From Cytobacillus firmus (lineage in GTDB: Bacteria > Bacillota > Bacilli > Bacillales > Cytobacillaceae): a stretch of 64,000 nucleotides of DNA. A program made the position numbers and the translations under genes. Below are positions 56,376 through 64,000 of this stretch, one piece after another (within the stretch, counting starts at the first letter, position 1; each line of letters starts with the position of its first letter). The notes beneath the pieces were generated by a model. It saw only the letters and a list, made by a program, of their open reading frames with translations. It ran no database searches and was not told where the DNA came from. The stretch is taken from positions 1,822,001-1,886,000 of the forward strand of contig NZ_CP098323.1 in the NCBI RefSeq assembly GCF_023657595.1, read 5' to 3'.

Positions 56376-57326
56376 TTGGACCAGCCGATTCGCCTGAAAA
56401 ATAACGGACAGATCAGCATCGTGCTCAATTCACAAAAGCGTAAAACATACACAAAAGAGCTTCCCGAATCCCAAGCGGCTCCAAAAGTCATTCCGGTTGA
56501 GCATACAGCTCTCAAAGAAATTGAAGAAGAACTAGGCGCTCTTGTGGGAATGGAAGAAATGAAGAAAATGATCAAGGAGATTTATGCCTGGATTTATGTG
56601 AATAAAAAACGGGAAGAAGCCGGTCTCAAAGCTGGAAAGCAAGCATTGCATATGATGTTTAAAGGCAATCCCGGCACAGGTAAAACAACGGTTGCCCGAT
56701 TAATAGGCAAGCTTTTTCAAAAAATGAATGTGCTGTCAAAAGGACATCTGATTGAAGCAGAGCGGGCCGACCTTGTCGGTGAATACATTGGTCATACTGC
56801 ACAAAAGACGAGGGATCTGGTCAAAAAAGCGATTGGCGGGATTCTTTTTATCGACGAAGCGTACTCATTAGGGAGAGGCGGAGAAAAAGACTTTGGCAAG
56901 GAAGCCATTGACACCCTTGTCAAGCATATGGAAGACAGACAGCATGACTTTATCCTGATTTTGGCAGGCTATTCCAGAGAAATGAATCATTTCTTGACGC
57001 TGAACCCGGGTCTTCATTCCCGTTTTCCCCTTGTTGTTGACTTCCCTGATTACTCGATAGAGCAGCTGATGGAAATTGGGCAGAGGATGCTAAAGGAAAG
57101 GGAGTATAGTTTAAGTCACGAATCCGAAAAGAAACTGAGGGAGCACTTGCATTTTGTAAAAACCAATCTCAGCCCCAACAGTTTTTCCAACGGGCGCTAC
57201 ATTCGAAACATTCTTGAAAAATCTATCAGGGCACAGGCCATGCGCCTGTTAATGCAAAACAGCTATGACAAACATGATCTTATGACTATCAGGAGCAATG
57301 ATTTGGTGTTTGAAGAAGCTGATTAA
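56376..57326 (+). CDS. spoVK: Stage V sporulation protein K (AAA+ ATPase)
   Basis: SpoVK is a CbxX/CfxQ-type AAA+ protein needed for spore maturation in B. subtilis. The 316-aa protein has Walker A GNPGTGKTTVARL (about 97-105), Walker B ILFIDEAYSLG (about 157) and the arginine-finger region LNPGLHSRFPLVVDFPDYS. The TTG start at 56376 follows GAGGTGAT by 6-7 nt; no ATG suits. miaA-hfq-spoVK order matches B. subtilis. Confidence 0.93.
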   Translation: MDQPIRLKNNGQISIVLNSQKRKTYTKELPESQAAPKVIPVEHTALKEIEEELGALVGMEEMKKMIKEIYAWIYVNKKREEAGLKAGKQALHMMFKGNPGTGKTTVARLIGKLFQKMNVLSKGHLIEAERADLVGEYIGHTAQKTRDLVKKAIGGILFIDEAYSLGRGGEKDFGKEAIDTLVKHMEDRQHDFILILAGYSREMNHFLTLNPGLHSRFPLVVDFPDYSIEQLMEIGQRMLKEREYSLSHESEKKLREHLHFVKTNLSPNSFSNGRYIRNILEKSIRAQAMRLLMQNSYDKHDLMTIRSNDLVFEEAD

Positions 57327-57345
57327 GGGGATATTGTAATAAAAT

Positions 57346-57379
57346 AGACAGTGTCAATGAACATTGGCATTGTCTTTTT
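57346..57379 (+). terminator. Terminator between spoVK and the glutaredoxin gene
   Basis: A 13-bp stem with two G-T pairs around AA, then T5. Confidence 0.75.
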
Positions 57380-57398
57380 ACTGGAGGAGGAATGTATA

Positions 57399-57632
57399 AT
57401 GAATGTAATTACAGTTTATACTACGAATACTTGTCCGTATTGTACGATGGTGAAGAACTTCCTGGATCAGCAGGGGCTGGAGTTTAAAGAGGTTAATGTC
57501 CAGAATGACCAGAGAGAGGCACAAAAACTGGTTGAAACCACAGGCCAAATGGGAGTGCCTCAAATTAATGTGAATGGAAAATGGGTCATTGGCTTTGATC
57601 CAAATACAATCATGGCGAATGTAAAGCAATAA
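57399..57632 (+). CDS. Glutaredoxin-like protein
   Basis: A 77-aa thioredoxin-fold protein with the redox motif CPYC (residues 12-15), the cis-Pro segment GVPQINVNGKWVIGFD and no signal peptide. It resembles NrdH/Grx-type proteins; in bacilli that make bacillithiol it may be a bacilliredoxin-like reductant, which is inference. ATG 57399 follows GGAGGAGG; the frame is open for 16 codons upstream without a site. Terminators lie on both sides. Confidence 0.85.
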   Translation: MNVITVYTTNTCPYCTMVKNFLDQQGLEFKEVNVQNDQREAQKLVETTGQMGVPQINVNGKWVIGFDPNTIMANVKQ

Positions 57633-57639
57633 TATAGTG

Positions 57640-57672
57640 AGACCTGCTCGTGGTATGAGCAGGTCTTTTTTT
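57640..57672 (+). terminator. Intrinsic terminator after the glutaredoxin gene
   Basis: Perfect 10-bp stem AGACCTGCTC/GAGCAGGTCT (57640-57649, 57657-57666) and T7. Confidence 0.92.
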
Positions 57673-57687
57673 GGGAATTGTGAACTC

Positions 57688-57800
57688 TGCAAATAAAATT
57701 GCATACTTGCAAATAAAGTACCTGTATCCGCAAACAAATAGGAAATTTTGCAAAGAAAGTGCATGAACTTGCAAACAAACAGCTTAAATCTGCAAATACA
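57688..57800. repeat. Six 10-bp repeats with 20-21-bp period
   Basis: TGCAAATAAA at 57688 and 57708, CGCAAACAAA at 57729, TGCAAAGAAA at 57749, TGCAAACAAA at 57770, TGCAAATACA at 57791. Spacings are 20, 21, 20, 21 and 21, about two helical turns. The spacer sequences differ. They lie between convergent terminators. Confidence 0.75.
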
Positions 57801-57856
57801 CATCTGATGCCAGCCCTTTCTTTCAATAAAGTATGTTAGTTTGCTGGTATTTAACG

Positions 57857-57886
57857 CAAAAAGCACCGGCTTAAGCCGATGCTTTT
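57857..57886 (-). terminator. Terminator of the UPF0126 gene, overlapping its stop
   Basis: AAAAGCATCGGC pairs with GCCGGTGCTTTT on the minus strand (one G-T pair) around the TTAA holding the stop codon. Confidence 0.85.
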
Positions 57887-58485
57887 GTCCCCAGCCTCTT
57901 AACGGGAAGCTTCCAATTATATGTGTAAGATAAAACCCTCAGAGCGGTAATGATGATAAACAAAGCATAAAGTTCAAACGGCGCTGAGGTGATTCCGAGT
58001 CCGACTGCGAAGCCGCAAAGGATAGCCCAGACAGCATAAATTTCAGATCGTAATACAAGCGGTTTTCTTCTTGCAAGAAGATCGCGGACTATTCCCCCGC
58101 CGCTTCCTGTTAATACAGCTGCCACAATTACAGCGCTTAAAGGATGATTCATTTCCGTTGCGTACAATGCTCCTTGAATGGCAAATGCGGATAATCCAAT
58201 TGCGTCAGTGAAATTGCCCCATTTTTGCCAGTGTTTGAGCAGGTTGTTCGGGAACAGCATTACTGCTGTGATGGATAAAAGGGCAATCTGAAAAAATAAC
58301 CCCTGTTCCCAAAGGGCAGAGACAGGAACACCTATTAGCAGGTTTCGGATGGCACCGCCGCCAAAAGCAGTAACAATCCCGAGGATATAAACACCCAATA
58401 TATCATATTCTTCTTCCATGGCTACAATTGCACCGCTGACAGCAAACGCAATAGTGCCAATCATACTTAAAACTTCCCATGTCAT
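57871..58485 (-). CDS. UPF0126 (TRIC-type) membrane protein, YvgT-like
   Basis: A 204-aa polytopic membrane protein with about seven hydrophobic segments in two repeated halves. Each half has a glycine-rich motif: TAFGGGAIRNLLIG and LTGSGGGIVRDLLARRKP. This is the signature of the bacterial TRIC-like/UPF0126 family, which includes cation-channel and glycine-transport proteins. The start ATG at 58485 is chosen from the TGAGGAG site. It is transcribed against its neighbours. Confidence 0.87.
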   Translation of the reverse strand: MTWEVLSMIGTIAFAVSGAIVAMEEEYDILGVYILGIVTAFGGGAIRNLLIGVPVSALWEQGLFFQIALLSITAVMLFPNNLLKHWQKWGNFTDAIGLSAFAIQGALYATEMNHPLSAVIVAAVLTGSGGGIVRDLLARRKPLVLRSEIYAVWAILCGFAVGLGITSAPFELYALFIIITALRVLSYTYNWKLPVKRLGTKASA

Positions 58486-58716
58486 ATGCCATTTCTCCTC
58501 AAGATGCAAATCTCTAAATCTATTTTTGTCTGAGTAAATTACAATCGTAAATTCTTTCCAAACAATATGATTTTAACACGGAAAAAAAGAAATTCAACCT
58601 TTTTTACACATTTTAAACGTAATGTCCAAAGGCCTATCAATTAGCGATGAGATTAGTATTTGACCAGTTTTTTTGTTATTATCAATTAAAATAAGAATAT
58701 GAAAGAGGGATGCTGG

Positions 58717-59973
58717 TTGGAACATAAGCCAGATTATGAAAAAGTCATTCTTGTCGGCTGTCATACTGAAGAAGATGATCAGCGGTTTGAATATTCAATG
58801 GAAGAACTAGAATCCTTAACGGAGACTGCCAACGGGAAAGTATTAGCTTCGGTAACACAAAAAAGGGTACGGGTTCATCCGTCTACATATATAGGAAAAG
58901 GAAAAGTGGAGGAACTGGCTGCACTTCAAGAAGAAGTGGAAGCAGATATTATCATATTTAACGATGAGCTTTCACCAAGCCAGGTTCGAAATCTATCTGC
59001 AGATTTGGATGCACGAATCATTGACCGCACACAGCTGATATTAGATATCTTTGCTCAGAGAGCGCGCTCTAAAGAAGGGAAACTGCAGGTTGAGCTGGCT
59101 CAATTGCAGTATCTGCTGCCGCGCCTGTCAGGCCAGGGCGTCCAGCTTTCAAGACTTGGAGGGGGAATCGGCACAAGGGGCCCGGGTGAGACCAAGCTGG
59201 AGTCAGACCGCCGGCATATCCGCCGCCGGATTGATGATATTAAGACCCAGCTTTCCGTCATTGTGCAGCACCGGGACAGATATCGTGAACGGAGGAAGAA
59301 AAACAAAGCATTCCAAATTGCGCTTGTCGGCTATACAAACGCAGGGAAGTCCACGATTTTTAACCGGCTGTCTGAAGCAGAATCTTATGAAGAGAACCAG
59401 CTGTTCGCCACACTTGACCCAATGACCCGCAAGCTGATTTTGCCAAGCGGATTCATTACACTTGTGACAGATACAGTCGGATTTATTCAGGATTTGCCGA
59501 CTACGCTGATTGCGGCCTTCCGTTCCACCCTGGAAGAAGTAAAGGAAGCAGATCTACTTCTTCATGTAGTTGATATGTCCAATCCGGATTATTACCAGCA
59601 TGAGCAGACAGTCAATAAACTAATAGAAGATTTGGAAAATGATAAAATACCGCAGCTGACGGTATATAATAAGAGAGATTTAAGGCATCCTGATTTTGTC
59701 CCGACCGCCAGGACAGAAACAATTCAGATCAGTGCCTTTGAAGAAATTGACCGCAATGAGCTGAAACGGAAAATCGAGCAGATGATCCTGGGGATGATGA
59801 AGCATTACCATGTTGAGGTGCCATCGACAGAAGGGAAACTGCTGTCACAGCTCAAGAATGAAACCATCCTGAGGGAATTGACTTTTAATGAAGACAAAGA
59901 ACTCTACGTCTGCAAGGGCTATTACCTCGAAGACCATCAGATCTCAGGACCATTAACGAAATATACCGTATAG
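58717..59973 (+). CDS. hflX: GTPase HflX
   Basis: HflX is a ribosome-associated GTPase that splits stalled or hibernating ribosomes. The 418-aa protein has the N-terminal HflX domain ([58 protein letters not shown]), the [13 protein letters not shown] linker, then the G domain: GYTNAGKST (about 205-213), [10 protein letters not shown] and NKRD. TTG 58717 is preferred because AAAGAGGGA lies 6 nt upstream; an in-frame ATG six codons earlier overlaps that site. Matches YnbA. Confidence 0.93.
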   Translation: MEHKPDYEKVILVGCHTEEDDQRFEYSMEELESLTETANGKVLASVTQKRVRVHPSTYIGKGKVEELAALQEEVEADIIIFNDELSPSQVRNLSADLDARIIDRTQLILDIFAQRARSKEGKLQVELAQLQYLLPRLSGQGVQLSRLGGGIGTRGPGETKLESDRRHIRRRIDDIKTQLSVIVQHRDRYRERRKKNKAFQIALVGYTNAGKSTIFNRLSEAESYEENQLFATLDPMTRKLILPSGFITLVTDTVGFIQDLPTTLIAAFRSTLEEVKEADLLLHVVDMSNPDYYQHEQTVNKLIEDLENDKIPQLTVYNKRDLRHPDFVPTARTETIQISAFEEIDRNELKRKIEQMILGMMKHYHVEVPSTEGKLLSQLKNETILRELTFNEDKELYVCKGYYLEDHQISGPLTKYTV

Positions 59974-59986
59974 TTAGGAGAACATC

Positions 59987-61258
59987 ATGTTTCAACAGTT
60001 ATCACAAGGAGAAAAGCTGCAGCCGATTGTAAAAGAAGTGGAGCAGCAAATTTCAGAAGTATTAAAGACCATTGATGAGCGGATTGATGAGAACCAATTC
60101 CGTGTATTAAAGAGCTTTCAAAATTTCAAAGTCAGCGATTCTCATTTCATTCCATCAACCGGTTACGGTTACGATGATATCGGCAGGGATACATTGGAGG
60201 AAATATATGCAGAAGTATTCGGCGGGGAAGCTGGATTAGTGCGTCCTCAGATTATTTCAGGCACTCATGCCATTTCCATTGCACTCTTTGGCGTATTGCG
60301 GCCGGGTGATGAATTGCTGTACATAACAGGCAAGCCATATGACACACTGGAAGAAATCGTTGGAATCCGGGGAACAGGCAGCGGCTCGCTGAAAGAGTTC
60401 GGCATTGGGTACAATAGCATCCCGCTGAATGACGATGGAAGCATCAATTACTCTGCGGTTGAAAAAGCCATCAGGCCGAACACGAAAATGATTGGCATTC
60501 AGCGTTCTAAAGGATACGCAACAAGACCATCTTTTACAATTGAACAAATAGAAGAAATGATTCAGTTTGTAAGAGAAATTAAATCGGATGTGATTGTTTT
60601 TGTTGACAATTGCTACGGAGAGTTTGTAGAGGACAGGGAGCCTTGCCATGTTGGGGCAGATTTGATGGCCGGGTCGCTAATCAAGAACCCTGGCGGCGGG
60701 ATCGCCAAGACTGGGGGTTATATTGTCGGGAAGAAACAATGGGTGGAAGCATGTTCCTACCGAATGACATCCCCGGGAATTGGTGCAGAAGCGGGTGCGT
60801 CCCTGTACAGCCTTCAGGAAATGTATCAGGGCTTTTTCCTAGCTCCACACGTTGTCGGCCAGGCATTGAAAGGAGCTGTTTTTACAGCAGCACTGCTTGA
60901 GCGGCTTGGAATGAACTCTAATCCAAAATGGGACAGTAAAAGAACTGATTTAATTCAATCTGTCCAATTTAATGATAAAGAAAAAATGGTGGCATTTTGC
61001 CAGGCGATTCAATTTGCATCTCCTGTTAATTCCCATGTAACTGCCTATCCTGCTTATATGCCTGGATATGAAGACGATGTAATTATGGCAGCAGGGACTT
61101 TTATTCAGGGTGCAAGCATTGAACTGACAGCAGATGGACCTATTAGGCCTCCATACGTTGCATACGTTCAGGGCGGGCTGACTTATTCTCATGTGAAAAT
61201 GGCTGTATGCATCGCGCTGAACCAATTGCTGGAAAAAGGTTTAGTCCAAATAAATTAG
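59987..61258 (+). CDS. ynbB: PLP-dependent YnbB (aluminium-resistance/cystathionine beta-lyase-like)
   Basis: A 423-aa fold-type I PLP enzyme of the methionine gamma-lyase/aluminium-resistance family. The cofactor-loop and Schiff-base region is VDNCYGEF ... GSLIKNPGGGIAKTGGYIVG, with the expected lysine. Its true reaction is not known. It starts 13 nt after hflX behind TAGGAGA and is probably cotranscribed with it, as ynbA-ynbB in B. subtilis. Terminator after. Confidence 0.88.
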   Translation: MFQQLSQGEKLQPIVKEVEQQISEVLKTIDERIDENQFRVLKSFQNFKVSDSHFIPSTGYGYDDIGRDTLEEIYAEVFGGEAGLVRPQIISGTHAISIALFGVLRPGDELLYITGKPYDTLEEIVGIRGTGSGSLKEFGIGYNSIPLNDDGSINYSAVEKAIRPNTKMIGIQRSKGYATRPSFTIEQIEEMIQFVREIKSDVIVFVDNCYGEFVEDREPCHVGADLMAGSLIKNPGGGIAKTGGYIVGKKQWVEACSYRMTSPGIGAEAGASLYSLQEMYQGFFLAPHVVGQALKGAVFTAALLERLGMNSNPKWDSKRTDLIQSVQFNDKEKMVAFCQAIQFASPVNSHVTAYPAYMPGYEDDVIMAAGTFIQGASIELTADGPIRPPYVAYVQGGLTYSHVKMAVCIALNQLLEKGLVQIN

Positions 61259-61269
61259 GTAAATATAAG

Positions 61270-61305
61270 AGGGACAGCTACATAGTTAGCTGTCCCTTTG
61301 CTTTA
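61270..61305 (+). terminator. Terminator after ynbB
   Basis: Perfect 11-bp stem AGGGACAGCTA/TAGCTGTCCCT (61270-61280, 61287-61297), then a weak TTTGCTTT tract. Confidence 0.75.
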
Positions 61306-61354
61306 CTGAGAATTATATGAAAATATGAAAGGCAAAAATTTTTTGAAAAAATCA

Positions 61355-61371
61355 TGTCATAAAATCTAACA
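61355..61371. promoter_or_regulatory. GlnR/TnrA box 1 upstream of glnR
   Basis: TGTCATAAAATCTAACA exactly fits TGTnA-N7-TnACA. It lies immediately before the -35 element, as the upstream glnRA operator does in B. subtilis. Confidence 0.8.
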
Positions 61372-61376
61372 TGGTA

Positions 61377-61405
61377 TTGACACATTTTCTGACATTACAT
61401 ATAAT
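61377..61405 (+). promoter_or_regulatory. Consensus sigma-A promoter of glnRA
   Basis: TTGACA (61377-61382), 17 nt, TATAAT (61400-61405): perfect in both hexamers and spacing. A second GlnR-like box, TGACA-N7-TGACA (61378-61394, one mismatch), overlaps it. Confidence 0.92.
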
Positions 61406-61440
61406 AAACTCAAGAAGTAATTGAAAAGGGGGAGAAAAAG

Positions 61441-61848
61441 TTGACTGGAAGCGAAATTAGACGTTCCATGCCGCTTTTCCCAATTGGTACCGTCATGCAG
61501 CTGACTGACTTGACTGCAAGGCAGATTCGCTACTATGAAGAACACCAATTAATTTCTCCAGCTAGAACTGACGGAAATAGAAGGCTTTTTTCCTTGAACG
61601 ACATCGATGTCCTTCTGGAAATCAAAGATCTAATTGATCAAGGCGTAAATATGGCCGGGATCAAGCAGCTATTTTTCGTTAAAGAACAGCAAGCGCTAAC
61701 TGAAACCATGAATAAAGAAGCTGAAAAAGCGAGACGCGATCTATCGGATGAAGAAATCCGGAAACTTCTTCGCAAGGAAATTGTGCAGGCAGGGCGTTTT
61801 AATCGCTCTTCATCCCGGCAGGGCAACATCCACCGCTTTTTCCATTAA
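61441..61848 (+). CDS. glnR: Nitrogen regulator GlnR (MerR family)
   Basis: GlnR represses glnRA and other nitrogen genes when glutamine is plentiful, through feedback-inhibited GlnA. The 135-aa protein has the MerR helix-turn-helix ([29 protein letters not shown]) and the short C-terminal signal-sensing tail ending QGNIHRFFH. The TTG start follows AAAGGGGGAG. Two GlnR boxes overlap or flank its promoter. Confidence 0.97.
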   Translation: MTGSEIRRSMPLFPIGTVMQLTDLTARQIRYYEEHQLISPARTDGNRRLFSLNDIDVLLEIKDLIDQGVNMAGIKQLFFVKEQQALTETMNKEAEKARRDLSDEEIRKLLRKEIVQAGRFNRSSSRQGNIHRFFH

Positions 61849-61950
61849 GAAGGTCGTTTTTAAGCTCGTTGATAATGTCTTGGATTTCCGAGCACGCATT
61901 AACAGAGCAAAAAATAAATCAATCATGTAAATTTAAGGGAGGAACTACCA

Positions 61951-63285
61951 TTGGCAAAGTTTACTAAAGAAGATATTAAACGTATTGCAGAAGAGGAAAA
62001 TGTGAAATTTGTCCGTTTACAGTTTACGGACATCCTTGGAACAATTAAGAATGTGGAAATTCCAATCAGCCAGCTTGAAAAAGCGCTGGATAACAAAATG
62101 ATGTTTGATGGATCTTCAATCGAAGGTTTTGTGCGCATTGAAGAGTCTGACATGAATCTATATCCAGACCTTGATACTTGGGTAGTATTTCCTTGGACTG
62201 CTGAAAAAGGCAAAGTGGCACGTCTGATTTGTGATATCTATAATCCAGATGGAACTCCATTCCTTGGCGATCCGCGCAGCAACCTAAAACGCATCCTTAA
62301 AGAAATGGAAGACCTTGGATACACTGATTTTAACTTAGGGCCTGAACCGGAATTCTTCCTTTTTAAGCTTGACCATGCAGGGGAACCGACTCTGGAACTA
62401 AATGACAATGGCGGATACTTCGACCTTGCTCCAACTGATCTTGGCGAAAACTGCCGCCGTGATATCGTACTTGAGCTGGAAGAAATGGGCTTTGAAATTG
62501 AAGCTTCCCACCATGAGGTTGCACCTGGCCAGCACGAAATCGACTTCAAGTATGCGGATGCTTTAACAGCTTGTGACCAAATTCAGACATTCAAGCTAGT
62601 TGTTAAAACCATTGCCCGCAAGCATGGCTTGCATGCGACATTCATGCCGAAGCCATTATTCGGAGTCAGCGGATCCGGAATGCACTGCAACGTTTCACTT
62701 TTCAAGGATGGAAAAAATGCATTCTTCAATGAAACCGGCGATCTTCAATTAAGTGATGATGCCCGCCACTTTATTGCTGGTATCGTGAACCATGCAACTG
62801 CATTTACAGCTGTGACAAACCCTATCGTTAACTCATACAAGCGTCTGGTTCCTGGTTATGAAGCACCTTGCTATGTTGCCTGGTCTGCACAAAACCGTTC
62901 ACCTCTCATCCGTATCCCTGCTTCCCGCGGAGTAAGTACACGTGTTGAGGTGCGGAGCGTTGACCCTGCTGCAAACCCATACCTTGCTATGGCTGTATTA
63001 TTAAAAGCTGGCCTGGACGGAATCAAAAATAAAATGACTCCTCCTGCTCCAGTGGACCGCAATATCTATGTCATGACAAAAGAAGAGCGTGAGGAAGAGG
63101 GAATCAAGGATCTGCCTCCTACATTGGCAGCAGCCCTTGAAGAACTAAAGAGAGATGAGGTAATTGTTTCTGCTCTCGGCGATCACATTTTTGAACATTT
63201 CATTGAGGCGAAAGAAATCGAGTGGGATATGTTCCGTACGCAAGTGCATCCATGGGAGCGCGAGCAGTACCTGAGCATGTATTAA
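61951..63285 (+). CDS. glnA: Glutamine synthetase, type I-alpha
   Basis: GlnA makes glutamine from glutamate and ammonia and, when feedback-inhibited, activates GlnR. The 444-aa length and lack of an adenylylation-site loop place it with the Gram-positive type. Motifs include DGSSIEGF, the metal/ATP regions GPEPEFFLF and [38 protein letters not shown] and a C-terminal [14 protein letters not shown]. The TTG start follows GGGAGGA. In an operon with glnR (102-nt gap); terminator after. Confidence 0.98.
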   Translation: MAKFTKEDIKRIAEEENVKFVRLQFTDILGTIKNVEIPISQLEKALDNKMMFDGSSIEGFVRIEESDMNLYPDLDTWVVFPWTAEKGKVARLICDIYNPDGTPFLGDPRSNLKRILKEMEDLGYTDFNLGPEPEFFLFKLDHAGEPTLELNDNGGYFDLAPTDLGENCRRDIVLELEEMGFEIEASHHEVAPGQHEIDFKYADALTACDQIQTFKLVVKTIARKHGLHATFMPKPLFGVSGSGMHCNVSLFKDGKNAFFNETGDLQLSDDARHFIAGIVNHATAFTAVTNPIVNSYKRLVPGYEAPCYVAWSAQNRSPLIRIPASRGVSTRVEVRSVDPAANPYLAMAVLLKAGLDGIKNKMTPPAPVDRNIYVMTKEEREEEGIKDLPPTLAAALEELKRDEVIVSALGDHIFEHFIEAKEIEWDMFRTQVHPWEREQYLSMY

Positions 63286-63290
63286 AAAGT

Positions 63291-63326
63291 AACCCCCTTG
63301 ACACCATTGGTGTTGAGGGGTTTTTG
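63291..63326 (+). terminator. Terminator after glnA
   Basis: AACCCC...ACACC pairs with GGTGT...GGGGTT around ATT, with an internal mismatch, then T5. Confidence 0.8.
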
Positions 63327-63980
63327 TATTCGGGCAGAAATTTTTTAATAGTTATGTTTTTTGCTTTGCCCGAAAAATGCCCATTTTAAAGCAATAAACT
63401 TATTTAAGGACATATTTAGGGCACGATTAAAACGATAAAAGGAATCATCATTGCCCCAACCCTACAAAATTTAATTTTTTCCTTTTTCTTTTTAAATTAA
63501 CCTGCCTCTATAGTTGAATAAAAAGAATGGCTGTAAAACGGCAGCCGTTCTTTAAGTAATGCCCCGATTTGTTTATGTAGAAATCTTCACAATCTTTTCT
63601 TTACCTAACAATATATAATCTCTTAAATGTGTTGGGGCAATACAAAAAGACGCCCTCTTATTAAAGAAAAGCGCAAGATTGCGGAATAATAAAAACGCGG
63701 AAGAGCTGCAAAATCATCACCTTAGCTCATTCATATAGTTTATCGGAAAATAAAATTTCCATTTTAGTTCTATTCTTTGTACTGGAGTTTTTTATTATTT
63801 CAGACCAAATGAATATTTACGAAAAACTTCCCACTTGCAAAACAAAAAATCCATTAACAGCAAAGTAAGTTTTTAAAAAACAGGCAGTAACACGCACCTA
63901 AAATAAAATGTACATAGGAAGCTTGTCCCTTTCAAATTTAACTCCTTTACATATATTGAATCATGTAAGCAATAAATTAA
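63327..63980. other. 650-nt gene-free, palindrome-rich spacer
   Basis: No convincing gene. It contains TTCGGGCA/TGCCCGAA (63329-63376), an 11-bp inverted repeat ATTGCCCCAAC/GTTGGGGCAAT 170 bp apart (63450-63460, 63631-63641), and a hairpin AAGAATGGCTG/CAGCCGTTCTT (63523-63552) which has a T run only on the minus strand. Confidence 0.5.
63523..63552 (-). terminator. Minus-strand terminator-like hairpin
   Basis: An 11-bp stem with one G-T pair; read on the minus strand it is followed by TTCTTTTTATTC. No minus-strand gene is visible upstream of it, so its source transcript is unknown. Confidence 0.45.
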
Positions 63981-63996
63981 AAGGAGAGATATAAAA

Positions 63997-64000
63997 ATGG
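63997..64000 (+). CDS. Probable start of a gene continuing beyond the window
   Basis: AAGGAGAG (63981-63988) stands about 9 nt before an ATG at 63997-63999, the last codon in the window. Nothing can be said about the product. Confidence 0.4.

Noticed and set aside
57688..57800. CRISPR array
   Set aside because: Repeats are only 10 bp with ~10-bp spacers and no cas genes nearby; far below CRISPR dimensions.
57378..57866. Long minus-strand frame across the glutaredoxin gene and repeats
   Set aside because: Antisense to a gene with an intact CPYC motif; cysteine- and leucine-rich shadow sequence through terminators and repeats.

Overview
This 64 kb window is chromosomal DNA from an endospore-forming member of the Bacillaceae. 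The evidence is moderate to low GC, AGGAGG-type ribosome binding sites, frequent TTG/GTG starts, a full set of Bacillus sporulation genes (dpaAB, spoIIIE, spoVS, cotE, spoVK, ylxY) and gene order close to the rbfA-to-glnA segment of Bacillus subtilis. The genus cannot be fixed from the sequence alone; a Cytobacillus- or Mesobacillus-like Bacillus is a guess. Almost all genes are on the + strand. The exceptions are a three-gene group beside cotE, mreBH, and a UPF0126 membrane protein gene.

Layout. 0-5 kb: end of rbfA, then truB, ribF, rpsO, pnp (ribosome and tRNA maturation, flavins, RNA decay). 5-13.5 kb: ylxY, mlpA, ymxH, then the dipicolinate/lysine block dpaA-dpaB-asd-dapG-dapA behind a sigma-K-like promoter. 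13.7-19 kb: rnjB, tepA, ylzJ, spoIIIE. 19.3-25 kb: nupR and the nucleoside ABC transporter nupNOPQ, which in B. subtilis lies elsewhere. 25.3-36.7 kb: ymfF-ymfH-ymfI-ymfJ-ymfK-rodZ-pgsA-cinA-recA-rny. 36.7-44.4 kb: ymdB, spoVS, a dipeptidase, korAB, miaB, ricA. 44.5-46.5 kb: three unrecognised minus-strand genes, then cotE. 46.6-53.3 kb: a VOC protein, a PH-domain protein, mutS-mutL. 53.4-63.3 kb: mreBH, miaA, hfq, spoVK, a glutaredoxin, a UPF0126 protein, hflX, ynbB, glnR-glnA. The last 0.7 kb has no recognisable gene until a probable start codon at the very end.

How the parts fit. Lysine/DAP enzymes and dipicolinate synthase share precursors: DapA makes the dihydrodipicolinate that DpaAB oxidises to the spore solute DPA. 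PNPase, RNase J2 and RNase Y form much of the RNA-decay machinery, and RicA is an RNase Y partner. MutS/MutL, RecA and CinA cover DNA maintenance. GlnR controls glnRA from two operator-like sites. Several regulatory sites are legible: a LexA box at recA, GlnR boxes at glnR, a sigma-I-like promoter at mreBH, a cre-like site at korA, an FNR/CRP-type palindrome before miaB and a candidate NupR operator.

The most interesting unexplained material is (1) the three-gene minus-strand group at 44.5-45.65 kb with its own sigma-K-like promoter facing cotE, a candidate undescribed spore-layer operon; (2) a roughly 430-bp multi-hairpin element before pgsA, part of whose end recurs before spoVK; and (3) two families of short repeats with 20-21-bp period, both lying between convergent genes.
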